Below, one piece after another: positions 43,044 to 50,752 of a DNA stretch of 64,000 bases. The stretch is from contig JAKFCX010000015.1 of the NCBI GenBank assembly GCA_036676415.1, positions 434,001 to 498,000 on the forward strand, given 5' to 3'. How positions within the stretch are numbered: the first letter of the stretch is position 1; each line of letters opens with the position of its first letter. Both the position numbers and the translations under genes were made by a program. Under the pieces are notes generated by a model, which saw only the letters and a list, made by a program, of their open reading frames with translations, searched no databases and was not told the origin of the DNA. This DNA is from JAEZDC01 sp036676415 (GTDB lineage Bacteria; Bacteroidota; Bacteroidia; Chitinophagales; Chitinophagaceae).

Positions 43044-43547
43044 TTAGTGACATTTAAAATAATCAAAAGGCTCTTTGCAATCATTACATTGGTATAAAGC
43101 CTTACATGCAGTAGAGCCAAACTGTGATACAAGCCTTGTGTTGTAAGAATTACAAAGAGGACATTGAATGGCTTCTTCTTTTGCAAAAGCTTCCGGTTCA
43201 CAAACAGCCTGTTTATATTGCGGAGGAGCAATGCCGTAAGCTTTTAGTTTCTGCTTTCCTTCTTCCGTCATCCAGTCTGTTGTCCAGGCTGGTGAAAGAT
43301 TTTGTTTGATGCTAATGTCGGTGATGCCTTCTTGCAACAATGCCATTCTAATGTTCATGCTGATGACATCCATTGCGGGACAACCGGAATAAGTAGGAGT
43401 GATGGTTATTTCAACTTTATTATCTTCAACCCTAACGTTCCTTACAATACCGAGATCAATAATGGTGAGCACAGGAACCTCAGGGTCACATACGTTTTTG
43501 AGTATAGACCAAATTTTTTCAATTGATATTTTTTCTGTGCCTGTCAT
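43044..43547 (-). CDS. paaD: Phenylacetate degradation protein PaaD (PaaJ)
   Basis: A 167-residue protein with a DUF59/MIP18-like domain (KNVCDPEVPVLTIIDLGIV, TPTYSGCPAMDVI) for Fe-S assembly and a C-terminal zinc-ribbon-like part with CPLCNSYNTRLVSQFGSTAC and CNDCKEPFDYFKCH. It is required in the phenylacetyl-CoA epoxidase system, probably for metal-centre maturation. Three bases separate it from paaC and nine from paaG. Confidence 0.92.
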   Translation of the reverse strand: MTGTEKISIEKIWSILKNVCDPEVPVLTIIDLGIVRNVRVEDNKVEITITPTYSGCPAMDVISMNIRMALLQEGITDISIKQNLSPAWTTDWMTEEGKQKLKAYGIAPPQYKQAVCEPEAFAKEEAIQCPLCNSYNTRLVSQFGSTACKALYQCNDCKEPFDYFKCH

Positions 43548-43550
43548 CAG

Positions 43551-44288
43551 TTACCATGTTGCATCAGGATAAGTTCGTGGCAATACCTGCATTTCAGCCA
43601 GGATATATCCAAGATGTTCTGTGTGAACACCCTTTTTTCCTCCCGTCTGATGCCATGTTTTATTTTCAGGAACATTTAAAGTGGCTTCATTGAAAACAGC
43701 AGCTATTTTTTCGTTCCACTTATCTTTAATAGAATTCAGATCAATCAATTCTTTCTCGTATTCTGAAGCCTCAAATAGTTCACCAGTAAACATCCATATC
43801 TCATCAATGGCTTTTTCCATCCTGGATTTGCTTTCTTCTGTACCATCACCTAAACGGATCACCCATTCACTGCTCCATTTTAAATGATAGGTAACTTCTT
43901 TCAAAGATTTTTCAGCGATTGCTGCAATTCTTTCGTCCTTGCTTTGCGTTAATTGCTGGTATAAATAGAATTGATAAGCACTGAACAGAAACTCTTTCAA
44001 AACTGTTTGAGCCCAGTCGCCATTTGGTAATTCTACCAGCAAATTGTTTTTATAATCACGATCATTTCTGAAGTAAGCAAGTGAATCCTCTGTTACATCG
44101 CCACCCATTAATTCAGCAGCATATTGATATAAATTTCTTGCTTGTCCTACATAGTCCAAAGCGATATTGCTAAGGGCAATGTCTTGTTCTAATATGGGTC
44201 CATGTCCACACCATTCTGATAAACGCTGACCCATGATGAGTGCATTATCAGCAAGGTGAATCGTATAGTTGATCAAATTTTCTTTCAT
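43551..44288 (-). CDS. paaC: Phenylacetyl-CoA epoxidase structural subunit PaaC
   Basis: A 245-residue ferritin-like protein that pairs with PaaA as the non-catalytic subunit. Seen are HLADNALIMGQRLSEWCGHGP, LSNIALDYVGQARNLYQYA and KEVTYHLKWSSEWVIRLGDGT. The ATG at 44288 shares a base with the paaB TGA (TGATG). An in-frame GTG one codon earlier is a less likely start. Confidence 0.93.
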   Translation of the reverse strand: MKENLINYTIHLADNALIMGQRLSEWCGHGPILEQDIALSNIALDYVGQARNLYQYAAELMGGDVTEDSLAYFRNDRDYKNNLLVELPNGDWAQTVLKEFLFSAYQFYLYQQLTQSKDERIAAIAEKSLKEVTYHLKWSSEWVIRLGDGTEESKSRMEKAIDEIWMFTGELFEASEYEKELIDLNSIKDKWNEKIAAVFNEATLNVPENKTWHQTGGKKGVHTEHLGYILAEMQVLPRTYPDATW

Positions 44289-44647
44289 CACATGTGTTTG
44301 AGTTCATCAGGAAGATCGTAGAAGGTAGGATGACGATACACTTTATCATTTGCCGGATCGTATAAAGCCTCAGCTTCATCAGGATTGCTGGCATGAATGT
44401 GTTTACTTTCTACTACCCAAATACTCACACCTTCCATTCTTCTCGTGTACACATCTCTTGCATTTTCAATTGCCATTTGTGCATCAGCTGCATGCAGACT
44501 TCCTACATGCTTGTGATCTAGTCCTTGTTTACTACGGATGAAAATTTCCCATAAAGGCCACTCGGTCTTTTTTGTTGAAGATGGTCCACCACCTTTGATC
44601 TCACCGTAGTCTCCGTAAAGAATTTTTTTTATAAAAGTTGTATTCAT
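44288..44647 (-). CDS. paaB: Phenylacetyl-CoA epoxidase subunit PaaB
   Basis: A 119-residue PaaB protein that bridges PaaAC units. The core EWPLWEIFIRSKQGLDHKHV, GSLHAADAQMAIENARDVYTRR and DPANDKVYRHPTFYDLPDE are family hallmarks. It has an N-terminal extension of about 25 residues compared with the proteobacterial protein. ATG 44647 is preferred; the open frame upstream is intergenic sequence, where dispersed-repeat copy 11 lies. Confidence 0.92.
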   Translation of the reverse strand: MNTTFIKKILYGDYGEIKGGGPSSTKKTEWPLWEIFIRSKQGLDHKHVGSLHAADAQMAIENARDVYTRRMEGVSIWVVESKHIHASNPDEAEALYDPANDKVYRHPTFYDLPDELKHM

Positions 44648-44668
44648 ATAGCTCAGTAATGTTATGTT

Positions 44669-44688
44669 GTACAAGAGTGCGACGCAAC
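44669..44688 (-). repeat. Dispersed intergenic repeat, GCG type (copy 11)
   Basis: GTACAAGAGTGCGACGCAAC, between paaA and paaB within the operon. It is inverted relative to copy 12 on the other side of paaA; transcripts of the two could pair over 20 bases with one mismatch and one wobble. Confidence 0.8.
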
Positions 44689-44726
44689 AGAAGTACAGTG
44701 TTGTACTTTAGTTGACCCAATAAAAA

Positions 44727-45674
44727 CTATGCAGCCTGCATCGCTTCTTTTGCTTTTCTTTTTTCAGCATAGGCTGTTGCAGCTTCTCTTACCCATGCAC
44801 CGTTTTCCCAGGCTTTTTTTCTTGTATCCAATCTTTGTTTGTTACAAGGACCATTTCCACTCACCACGTTCCAGAATTCTTCCCAGTTGATCTTTCCAAA
44901 ATCATAATGGCCTCTTTCTTCATTCCATTTAAGATCAGCATCCGGTAAAGTCATTCCTAAAATCTTTACTTGTTCTGCAGAAACATCAACGAACTTTTGA
45001 CGAAGCTCGTCATTGGTAAAACGTTTGATTCTCCATTTCATACTCAGCTCTGTATTTGGAGAAGCATCATCACTCGGACCAAACATCATCACACTCGGCC
45101 ACCACCATCTGTTCAATGCATCCTGACACATTTTCTTTTGATCTTCTGTTCCTCTGCTCAAATGCAATAACAATTCAAAGCCCTGTCTTTGATGAAAGCT
45201 TTCTTCTTTACATATCCTCACCATCGCTCTTGCATAAGGACCAAAAGAAGTTCTGCATAAAGGCACCTGGTTCATGATGGCTGCACCGTCAACTAACCAA
45301 CCAATGGCACCCATATCGGCCCATGTTAATGTTGGATAATTAAAGATGGAAGAATATTTTGCTTTGCCGGTATGCAACTGATCGTACATCTCTTCACGGC
45401 TTATGCCTAAAGTCTCAGCTGCAGAATATAAATACAAACCATGACCGGCTTCATCCTGCACTTTAGCCAATAAAATAGCTTTTCTTCTTAATGAAGGAGC
45501 CCTTGTTATCCAGTTTCCTTCGGGTAACATGCCAACGATTTCGCTGTGAGCATGCTGCGATATTTGCCTGATCAGTGTCTGGCGATATTTTTCCGGCATC
45601 CAGTCTTTCGGCTCAATGCGAATGTCTTTATCAATTTTATCCTGGAATGTTGTTTCAAGATCATGCACTTGCAT
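44727..45674 (-). CDS. paaA: Phenylacetyl-CoA epoxidase catalytic subunit PaaA
   Basis: A 315-residue ferritin-like di-iron oxygenase that puts one oxygen atom on the ring of phenylacetyl-CoA. The iron ligands are in KVQDEAGHG (about residue 75) and CKEESFHQRQG (about residue 150), both E-x2-H. GKINWEEFWNVVSGNGPCN is a strong family marker. The gene is flanked by inverted copies of the dispersed repeat. Confidence 0.95.
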   Translation of the reverse strand: MQVHDLETTFQDKIDKDIRIEPKDWMPEKYRQTLIRQISQHAHSEIVGMLPEGNWITRAPSLRRKAILLAKVQDEAGHGLYLYSAAETLGISREEMYDQLHTGKAKYSSIFNYPTLTWADMGAIGWLVDGAAIMNQVPLCRTSFGPYARAMVRICKEESFHQRQGFELLLHLSRGTEDQKKMCQDALNRWWWPSVMMFGPSDDASPNTELSMKWRIKRFTNDELRQKFVDVSAEQVKILGMTLPDADLKWNEERGHYDFGKINWEEFWNVVSGNGPCNKQRLDTRKKAWENGAWVREAATAYAEKRKAKEAMQAA

Positions 45675-45722
45675 AGAATAATTTTTTTATGATACCAGCT
45701 TTCTGTTGTCTATTTATCATTT

Positions 45723-45742
45723 GTTGCGTCGCACCCTTGTGC
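45723..45742 (+). repeat. Dispersed intergenic repeat, GCG type (copy 12)
   Basis: GTTGCGTCGCACCCTTGTGC, identical to copy 10. It lies in the 141-base gap between paaE and paaA, inside the likely paaA leader. Confidence 0.8.
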
Positions 45743-45758
45743 TGAACAACAAGCTCAA

Positions 45759-45766
45759 CAAATTTA
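45759..45766 (-). promoter_or_regulatory. -7 box upstream of paaA
   Basis: TAAATTTG on the minus strand fits TAnnTTTG, about 85 bases before the paaA ATG. If used, paaA would have its own promoter with copy 12 of the repeat in the leader. No clear -33 box or PaaR-like operator is present here. Confidence 0.4.
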
Positions 45767-45815
45767 CTATTTAGCTACCCGTTTATACTAAAGCATCAAC
45801 TTCTTAACTAAACCA

Positions 45816-46895
45816 CTACACAACGTCAAAGTTCACTACAACACGTTCAGTTTTAGGGTGTGACTGACACGTGAGTATAAAGCCTTTCGCAACATCTTCC
45901 GGTTCTAACGCATAACAAACATCCATTTTAACTTCACCTTCTGTTACCTTGGCAGAACAGGTTGAACAAACTCCACCTTTACAGCTATACGGAAGATCAA
46001 TTCCATTGTGAATAGCAGCATCTAAAATTGGTTCGCTGTCGTACTCAAGATCAAACTCAAATTGTCTTCCATCACGGATGATGATGATCTTACTCTTGGC
46101 TACATGCTCCTCAACAGTTTCCTGTTTATCGTTTCTTGTTATTCGTTTCTCATTGGGAGAAGTGAACAGCTCAAAATGAATCTTCTTTTCATCAACACCT
46201 TTGTTCTTTAAAAAATCCCTTACACAAAATATCATTGCTTCAGGACCGCATAGAAAAAATTCATCTGCATCTATTTCAATATGCTTTGTGAATAGTGCAT
46301 CACACTTGTCAGCATCTATTCTTCCATGATTGATTGTTGCATCTGTCAGTTCACGGCTCAGAACATGAACAATGCGGAACCTGCTCATGTATTTGTTCTT
46401 TAGTGCTTCCAGTTCTTCTTTAAAGATGATAGAAGTCCTGTTCCTGTTGCCATATACTAAAGTGAATGAACTTTCGGTTTCATTTCTTAAAACAGTTTTA
46501 ATAATGGAAATGATCGGTGTAATACCACTTCCTGCGGCAAAAGCCACGTAATTCTTTTTGCTATCTGCTTTTGGCTCAACAATGAACTTTCCTGTTGGAG
46601 GCATTACTTCCAGCATTGTCAAAGGCTTCAATTGCTCATTTGCAAAAGTAGAAAATTGTCCGCCTGAAACCCTTTTAATAGCAACTTTCCATTCATTATC
46701 CAAAGGAGAGCTGCAGAGTGAATAAGAACGTCTGACTTCTTCATTGTTGATCCACGTTCTAACTGTAAGATTTTGTCCTGCCTGGTATTGGAATTCTTTC
46801 TTAAGCCCTTCAGGTATTTCAAAAGCAACGGCAACGCAATCTGCTGTTTCTTTTGTTACTGATTTAACGATCAACCTGTGAAATTGTAATGCCAT
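45816..46895 (-). CDS. paaE: Phenylacetyl-CoA epoxidase reductase subunit PaaE
   Basis: A 359-residue reductase that passes electrons from NADPH to the PaaAC oxygenase. It has a flavin-binding barrel (RRSYSLCSSPLDNEW, with the RxYS motif), a NAD(P) domain (FAAGSGITPIISIIKTVL, FFLCGPEAMI) and a C-terminal plant-type 2Fe-2S domain with CKGGVCSTC and a distant fourth Cys (LTCQSHP). It begins one base after the TetR gene stop, so both are in one transcript. Confidence 0.94.
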   Translation of the reverse strand: MALQFHRLIVKSVTKETADCVAVAFEIPEGLKKEFQYQAGQNLTVRTWINNEEVRRSYSLCSSPLDNEWKVAIKRVSGGQFSTFANEQLKPLTMLEVMPPTGKFIVEPKADSKKNYVAFAAGSGITPIISIIKTVLRNETESSFTLVYGNRNRTSIIFKEELEALKNKYMSRFRIVHVLSRELTDATINHGRIDADKCDALFTKHIEIDADEFFLCGPEAMIFCVRDFLKNKGVDEKKIHFELFTSPNEKRITRNDKQETVEEHVAKSKIIIIRDGRQFEFDLEYDSEPILDAAIHNGIDLPYSCKGGVCSTCSAKVTEGEVKMDVCYALEPEDVAKGFILTCQSHPKTERVVVNFDVV

Positions 46896-46896
46896 A

Positions 46897-47487
46897 TTAT
46901 TTTGCTAAGCCGTTTATAAGAATGGTGATCATGTTTTCTTCCAGCTCTTTGCCGCTGATCTTTTGTTTGCTCCGGTGAAAACTTTCGATACCGCTTACCG
47001 CATGTAGAATGATGAGCACAGCTGTAGATGAATCTATTTTTTTAAATTCTTTCTTTTTGATTCCTTCATCTATAATGCTTGCAAAGCGTTTCCTGTATGT
47101 TCTGCGTTGATGCCTGAAATTTGAGAGAAAGGGTTCTGATAAATGTTTCCATTCTCTGTCGCTTACGATTACATCTTCGTAATTATTCAACATTTCTCTT
47201 ATGTGGAAGCGAAGTAGCTTCTCAAGCTTTTCTTTTGCGGGGATTTCTTCTGCCTCAACTTCGTCAATCTTGTTGGTAAAACGATTGGCCACATCTAAGC
47301 AAATCACGTGTAATAATTCTGATTTGCTTTTGATATGATTATATAAACTGGCAGCTTCTACACCCACTACTTCAGCAAGATCTCTCATGCTGGCAGCCTT
47401 GTATCCTTTTTCTTTAAAAAGATTAGCTGCTTTTTCAACAATGATCTCTTTTCGGCTGGAATTGTTTTCTGTCTTTATTCGTCCCAT
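46897..47487 (-). CDS. paaR: TetR family repressor of the phenylacetate operon (PaaR-like)
   Basis: A 196-residue TetR/AcrR regulator. The N-terminal helix-turn-helix reads KAASMRDLAEVVGVEAASLYNHI, and the C-terminal ligand domain is helical (MLNNYEDVIVSDREWKHL). It is the first gene of the paa operon and has a palindrome 17 bases before its ATG, fitting an autoregulated repressor. By analogy with Thermus PaaR the inducer would be phenylacetyl-CoA; this is inferred. Confidence 0.85.
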   Translation of the reverse strand: MGRIKTENNSSRKEIIVEKAANLFKEKGYKAASMRDLAEVVGVEAASLYNHIKSKSELLHVICLDVANRFTNKIDEVEAEEIPAKEKLEKLLRFHIREMLNNYEDVIVSDREWKHLSEPFLSNFRHQRRTYRKRFASIIDEGIKKKEFKKIDSSTAVLIILHAVSGIESFHRSKQKISGKELEENMITILINGLAK

Positions 47488-47494
47488 GAAGCTA

Positions 47495-47526
47495 CGAAAA
47501 TAACTAACGAACGTTAGGAATGCAAA
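47495..47526 (-). promoter_or_regulatory. paa operon promoter
   Basis: Minus strand: -33 TTTG (47523-47526), 20-base spacer, -7 TATTTTCG (47495-47502), one base off TAnnTTTG. The spacer contains the palindromic operator. Confidence 0.6.
47504..47517. promoter_or_regulatory. PaaR-type operator
   Basis: CTAACG-AA-CGTTAG. It agrees at every fixed position with the consensus CNAACGNNCGTTNG reported for Thermus thermophilus PaaR (from memory of the literature). It lies between the -33 and -7 boxes, so bound repressor would block polymerase. Confidence 0.75.
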
Positions 47527-47552
47527 TTTGATTTTTTGTTAGTTTTATCTGA

Positions 47553-47660
47553 GAACACAGATGCCGCAGATGATTATGATAAACGCTGACCAGGAATATT
47601 TTGGGCGATACGATTCCAGTGAATCTGTGCTAATCCATTCAATCTGCGTTATCCGTGTTC
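47553..47660. repeat. TIR-type intergenic element without gene
   Basis: GAACACAGATGCCGCAGAT (47553-47571) and ATCTGCGTTATCCGTGTTC (47642-47660) form inverted ends matching at 16 of 19 positions, around about 70 bases without a gene. It lies between the paa promoter and the PfkB kinase gene. The ACGCAGAT wording is of the same style as the CGCAGAG cassette ends. Confidence 0.6.
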
Positions 47661-47701
47661 CATTATATCATAGCTTCGCAGCCCATAAATAAAACTGTAT
47701 T

Positions 47702-48625
47702 ATGAGTTTAGTTGTTGTGGGTTCAATGGCTTTTGATGCAATTGAAACCCCGTTTGGTAAGACTGATAAGATTATTGGCGGTGCTGCCACATATATTGCC
47801 TGGTGTGCTTCGAATTTCACCCAACCCGTAAAGCAAATTTCTGTTGTTGGTGGTGATTTTCCTCAGGAAGAACTAGATGCACTAACTGCAAGGGGTGTGG
47901 CATTAGAAGGTGTACAGATAAAAAGAGATGAAAAAAGCTTTTTCTGGAGTGGTAAATATCATCTTGATATGAACACAAGAGATACACTCGTTACTGAACT
48001 GAATGTGTTGGGTACATTCGAACCTGTGGTTCCTGAAAGTTACCAGGATTGCGAGTTTTTGATGCTTGGTAATCTTGCTCCTGCAGTTCAGTTAAGCGTT
48101 ATAAACCAACTGAAGAAAAAACCGAAGCTGATCGTAATGGATACCATGAACTTCTGGATGGAAGTTGCATTGAAAGATCTGCAGGAAGTGATCTCTAAAG
48201 TGGATGTTTTGCTGGTGAATGATAGCGAAGCACGAGAATTAAGCGGAGAATATTCTTTGGTGAGGGCTGCACAGGCAATTTTGAAAATGGGACCAAAATA
48301 CCTGATCATTAAGAAGGGAGAGCATGGTGCTTTGTTGTTCCATGAAAACAGTGTTTTCTTTGCACCGGCATTGCCATTGGAAGAAGTGTTTGACCCAACA
48401 GGTGCAGGCGATACGTTTGCAGGAGGTTTCATTGGTCACCTTGCCAGGACAAAAGACATTTCTTTTCATAACATGAAGACGGCTATCATTGTAGGATCTG
48501 CAATGGCCAGTTTCTGTGTAGAGAAATTTGGGACAGAAAGATTAAGAGAGATCAACAAAGCTGATATTGATACAAGGCTAAATGAATTTGTTCAGCTGGT
48601 GAACTTTGATATAGACCTTGTATAA
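47702..48625 (+). CDS. PfkB family carbohydrate kinase
   Basis: A 307-residue ribokinase-like kinase. PfkB signature 2 DPTGAGDTFAGGFIGHLA holds the catalytic Asp and anion hole; IIGGAATYIAWCASNF and VVGGDFPQEELDALTARG belong to the substrate side. Sugar or nucleoside specificity cannot be told. It is followed by a terminator and appears monocistronic. Confidence 0.88.
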   Translation: MSLVVVGSMAFDAIETPFGKTDKIIGGAATYIAWCASNFTQPVKQISVVGGDFPQEELDALTARGVALEGVQIKRDEKSFFWSGKYHLDMNTRDTLVTELNVLGTFEPVVPESYQDCEFLMLGNLAPAVQLSVINQLKKKPKLIVMDTMNFWMEVALKDLQEVISKVDVLLVNDSEARELSGEYSLVRAAQAILKMGPKYLIIKKGEHGALLFHENSVFFAPALPLEEVFDPTGAGDTFAGGFIGHLARTKDISFHNMKTAIIVGSAMASFCVEKFGTERLREINKADIDTRLNEFVQLVNFDIDLV

Positions 48626-48775
48626 GGTTTATGTTATCGTTTGCGGAAAATGTTTTGATGGTATACGCCTGCTAAAATATATTCGCATTGCAATGCAGAC
48701 AAATAAGAACATAAAACGTAAGAAACAGCACCTGTAAAGGAAGGTTGTCTTATGTTTATGTTGAATGATAAACGT

Positions 48776-48803
48776 AAAACCTTCCGAAAGCGGAAGGTTT
48801 TTT
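48776..48803 (+). terminator. Rho-independent terminator
   Basis: AAAACCTTCCG pairs with CGGAAGGTTTT around AAAG, followed by T residues. It lies 150 bases after the PfkB gene, so it may end a longer 3' UTR or a small transcript in that gap. Confidence 0.75.
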
Positions 48804-48832
48804 GTTGGTTGCTCATCATTGTTCAGAACCCT

Positions 48833-48850
48833 GAAGTGAGTGACACAACA
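48833..48850 (-). repeat. Dispersed intergenic repeat, GTG type (copy 13)
   Basis: GAAGTGAGTGACACAACA, preceded by AACCCT. It lies 51 bases upstream of asd and belongs to the same subgroup as copies 3 and 9. Confidence 0.7.
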
Positions 48851-48901
48851 GACGGTGAGGTGAGATATATAGCAGGCTAATAAAAATATAAAAACATAAA
48901 A

Positions 48902-49891
48902 ATGAAAGTTGCAGTAGTTGGTGCTACAGGATTGGTTGGTTCAAAGATGTTACAGGTATTAGCCGAAAGGAATTTTCCTGTTACGGAACTAATCCCTGTT
49001 GCTTCTGAAAAATCAGTTGGTAAGGAAGTAGAATTCAAAGGCAATAAGTATAAGATTGTTAGTATGGATGATGCTATTGCAGCAAAACCTGCAGTAGCTA
49101 TTTTTTCTGCCGGGGGAAGTACTTCGTTGGAATGGGCTCCAAAATTTGCAGCTGCCGGAATTAAAGTAATAGATAATTCCTCTGCCTGGAGAATGGATGA
49201 AACAAAAAAGCTTGTTGTGCCTGAAGTAAATGCTCATGTGCTTACGAAAGATGATTACATAATTGCGAACCCAAATTGTTCAACCATACAAATGGTGGTG
49301 GCATTACAACCATTGCACGAAAAGTATAAAGTGAAAAGAGTGGTGGTTTCAACGTATCAGAGCGTAACTGGTACAGGAAAAAAAGCTGTTGACCAGTTGA
49401 TGAATGAAAGATCAGGTAAAGAAGGAGAGATGGCATATAAGTATAAAATTGATTTGAATGCATTACCACAGATCGATGTTTTCCTGGATAATGGCTATAC
49501 CAAAGAAGAGATGAAGATGGTGAAGGAAACAAACAAGATAATGGGTGATGATTCTATTCGTGTAACAGCAACAACGGTTCGTATTCCTGTAATGGGTGGA
49601 CATAGTGAGAGTGTGAATGTAGAGTTTGAGAATGAATTTGATCTGGCAGAACTCAAATCAATTTTAAGTGAGGCGCCGGGAGTTATTGTTCAGGATGATC
49701 CTTCTCAGCAGATATATCCTATGCCATTATGGGCTCATGATAAAGATGAAGTGTTTGTAGGTAGGATAAGAAGAGACGAAACACAGCCCAGGACCGTAAA
49801 TATGTGGATCGTTAGTGATAACCTGAGAAAAGGGGCTGCAACAAACGCAGTTCAAATAGCAGAATACCTCAATAACAATCATTTATTTTAA
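48902..49891 (+). CDS. asd: Aspartate-semialdehyde dehydrogenase
   Basis: A 329-residue NADPH-dependent dehydrogenase that reduces aspartyl phosphate to the semialdehyde, the branch point to lysine, threonine, methionine and diaminopimelate. The cofactor loop is GATGLVGSKML; the catalytic Cys is in NPNCSTIQ and the catalytic His in RIPVMGGHSESVNVEF. The reading frame is complete. A terminator follows 22 bases after the stop. Confidence 0.95.
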   Translation: MKVAVVGATGLVGSKMLQVLAERNFPVTELIPVASEKSVGKEVEFKGNKYKIVSMDDAIAAKPAVAIFSAGGSTSLEWAPKFAAAGIKVIDNSSAWRMDETKKLVVPEVNAHVLTKDDYIIANPNCSTIQMVVALQPLHEKYKVKRVVVSTYQSVTGTGKKAVDQLMNERSGKEGEMAYKYKIDLNALPQIDVFLDNGYTKEEMKMVKETNKIMGDDSIRVTATTVRIPVMGGHSESVNVEFENEFDLAELKSILSEAPGVIVQDDPSQQIYPMPLWAHDKDEVFVGRIRRDETQPRTVNMWIVSDNLRKGAATNAVQIAEYLNNNHLF

Positions 49892-49913
49892 GAAAGAGAT
49901 CCTTTTTTGAGCG

Positions 49914-49937
49914 AAGCCGGTGACATCACCGGCTTTT
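49914..49937 (+). terminator. Rho-independent terminator of asd
   Basis: AAGCCGGTG pairs with CACCGGCTT around ACAT, followed by T residues. Confidence 0.85.
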
Positions 49938-50035
49938 GTGTTTCTACGCCTAACCTGCGTTTGTTACTATAAATCAATGAATTAAAAGGGTGTTATGATT
50001 CAAATCAGGTTTACGCTTGATAAAACTCATAGCAT

Positions 50036-50094
50036 CCGTTGACATATCTCATGGTTACTCCTTGTGTCTCAGGATACTTTTGACCTGTCAACGG
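50036..50094. promoter_or_regulatory. Inverted repeat around the YceI promoter
   Basis: CCGTTGACA (50036-50044) and TGTCAACGG (50086-50094) are perfect 9-bp inverted copies, 41 bases apart. A TACTTTTG -7 box (50075-50082) lies between them. Looping by a regulator or a stem in the transcript leader are both possible. Confidence 0.5.
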
Positions 50095-50134
50095 AAAACA
50101 AAAACAAATTATTTAAACAGATAAAACTCTAGTC

Positions 50135-50713
50135 ATGAAAACAGTAAAATTCTTCACACTGGCACTTTTAGGTCTGATGATCGGCCTTACCAGTTTTGGT
50201 CAATTGAAATTCGGAGCAGCGAATGCAGCTGTATCTATTAAAGGAACTTCTACATTACACGACTGGGAAATGAAATCACAGGCAGGTAAATGTGATGCTA
50301 CCCTTGTAATGACAGGCGACAAACTCACTTCCATCTCTAATCTTAGCTTTGTGGTTGCAGCAGAAACTTTAAAAAGCGGTACAGGTGGTCTTGACAAAAA
50401 CGGCTACAAAGCCCTGGATACAAAAAGCCACCCAAGCATCAGCTTCGTAATGACATCAGGAACCGTTACAGCAATCGATGCTACTACTTACCAGTTTAAA
50501 GGAGTAGGTAACCTTACCATCTCAGGAACTACAAGACTTACTGACCTGGTTGGTACATTAAAATACAATCCTGCTGACAAAAGCTTTACCATCTCAGGTG
50601 CTAAGGTGATGAAAATGACAGACTGGAAAGTAAAACCCCCAGTTGTAATGTTCGGAGCTATTAAAACAGGAGACCAGATTACTATCGGTTACAATCTAAA
50701 AATCAAATCATAA
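50135..50713 (+). CDS. YceI family periplasmic protein
   Basis: A 192-residue protein with a signal peptide (ends TSFGQ) and a YceI beta-barrel, which binds polyisoprenoid or fatty-acid-like lipids. The family pattern is GTSTLHDWEMKSQAGKCDAT and KPPVVMFGAIKTGDQITIGY. The porin-like gene starts 39 bases downstream on the same strand, so they may be cotranscribed. Confidence 0.88.
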   Translation: MKTVKFFTLALLGLMIGLTSFGQLKFGAANAAVSIKGTSTLHDWEMKSQAGKCDATLVMTGDKLTSISNLSFVVAAETLKSGTGGLDKNGYKALDTKSHPSISFVMTSGTVTAIDATTYQFKGVGNLTISGTTRLTDLVGTLKYNPADKSFTISGAKVMKMTDWKVKPPVVMFGAIKTGDQITIGYNLKIKS

Positions 50714-50752
50714 TTACATACCCACTGCTTAAAACAGTATTAAATCTATCAC

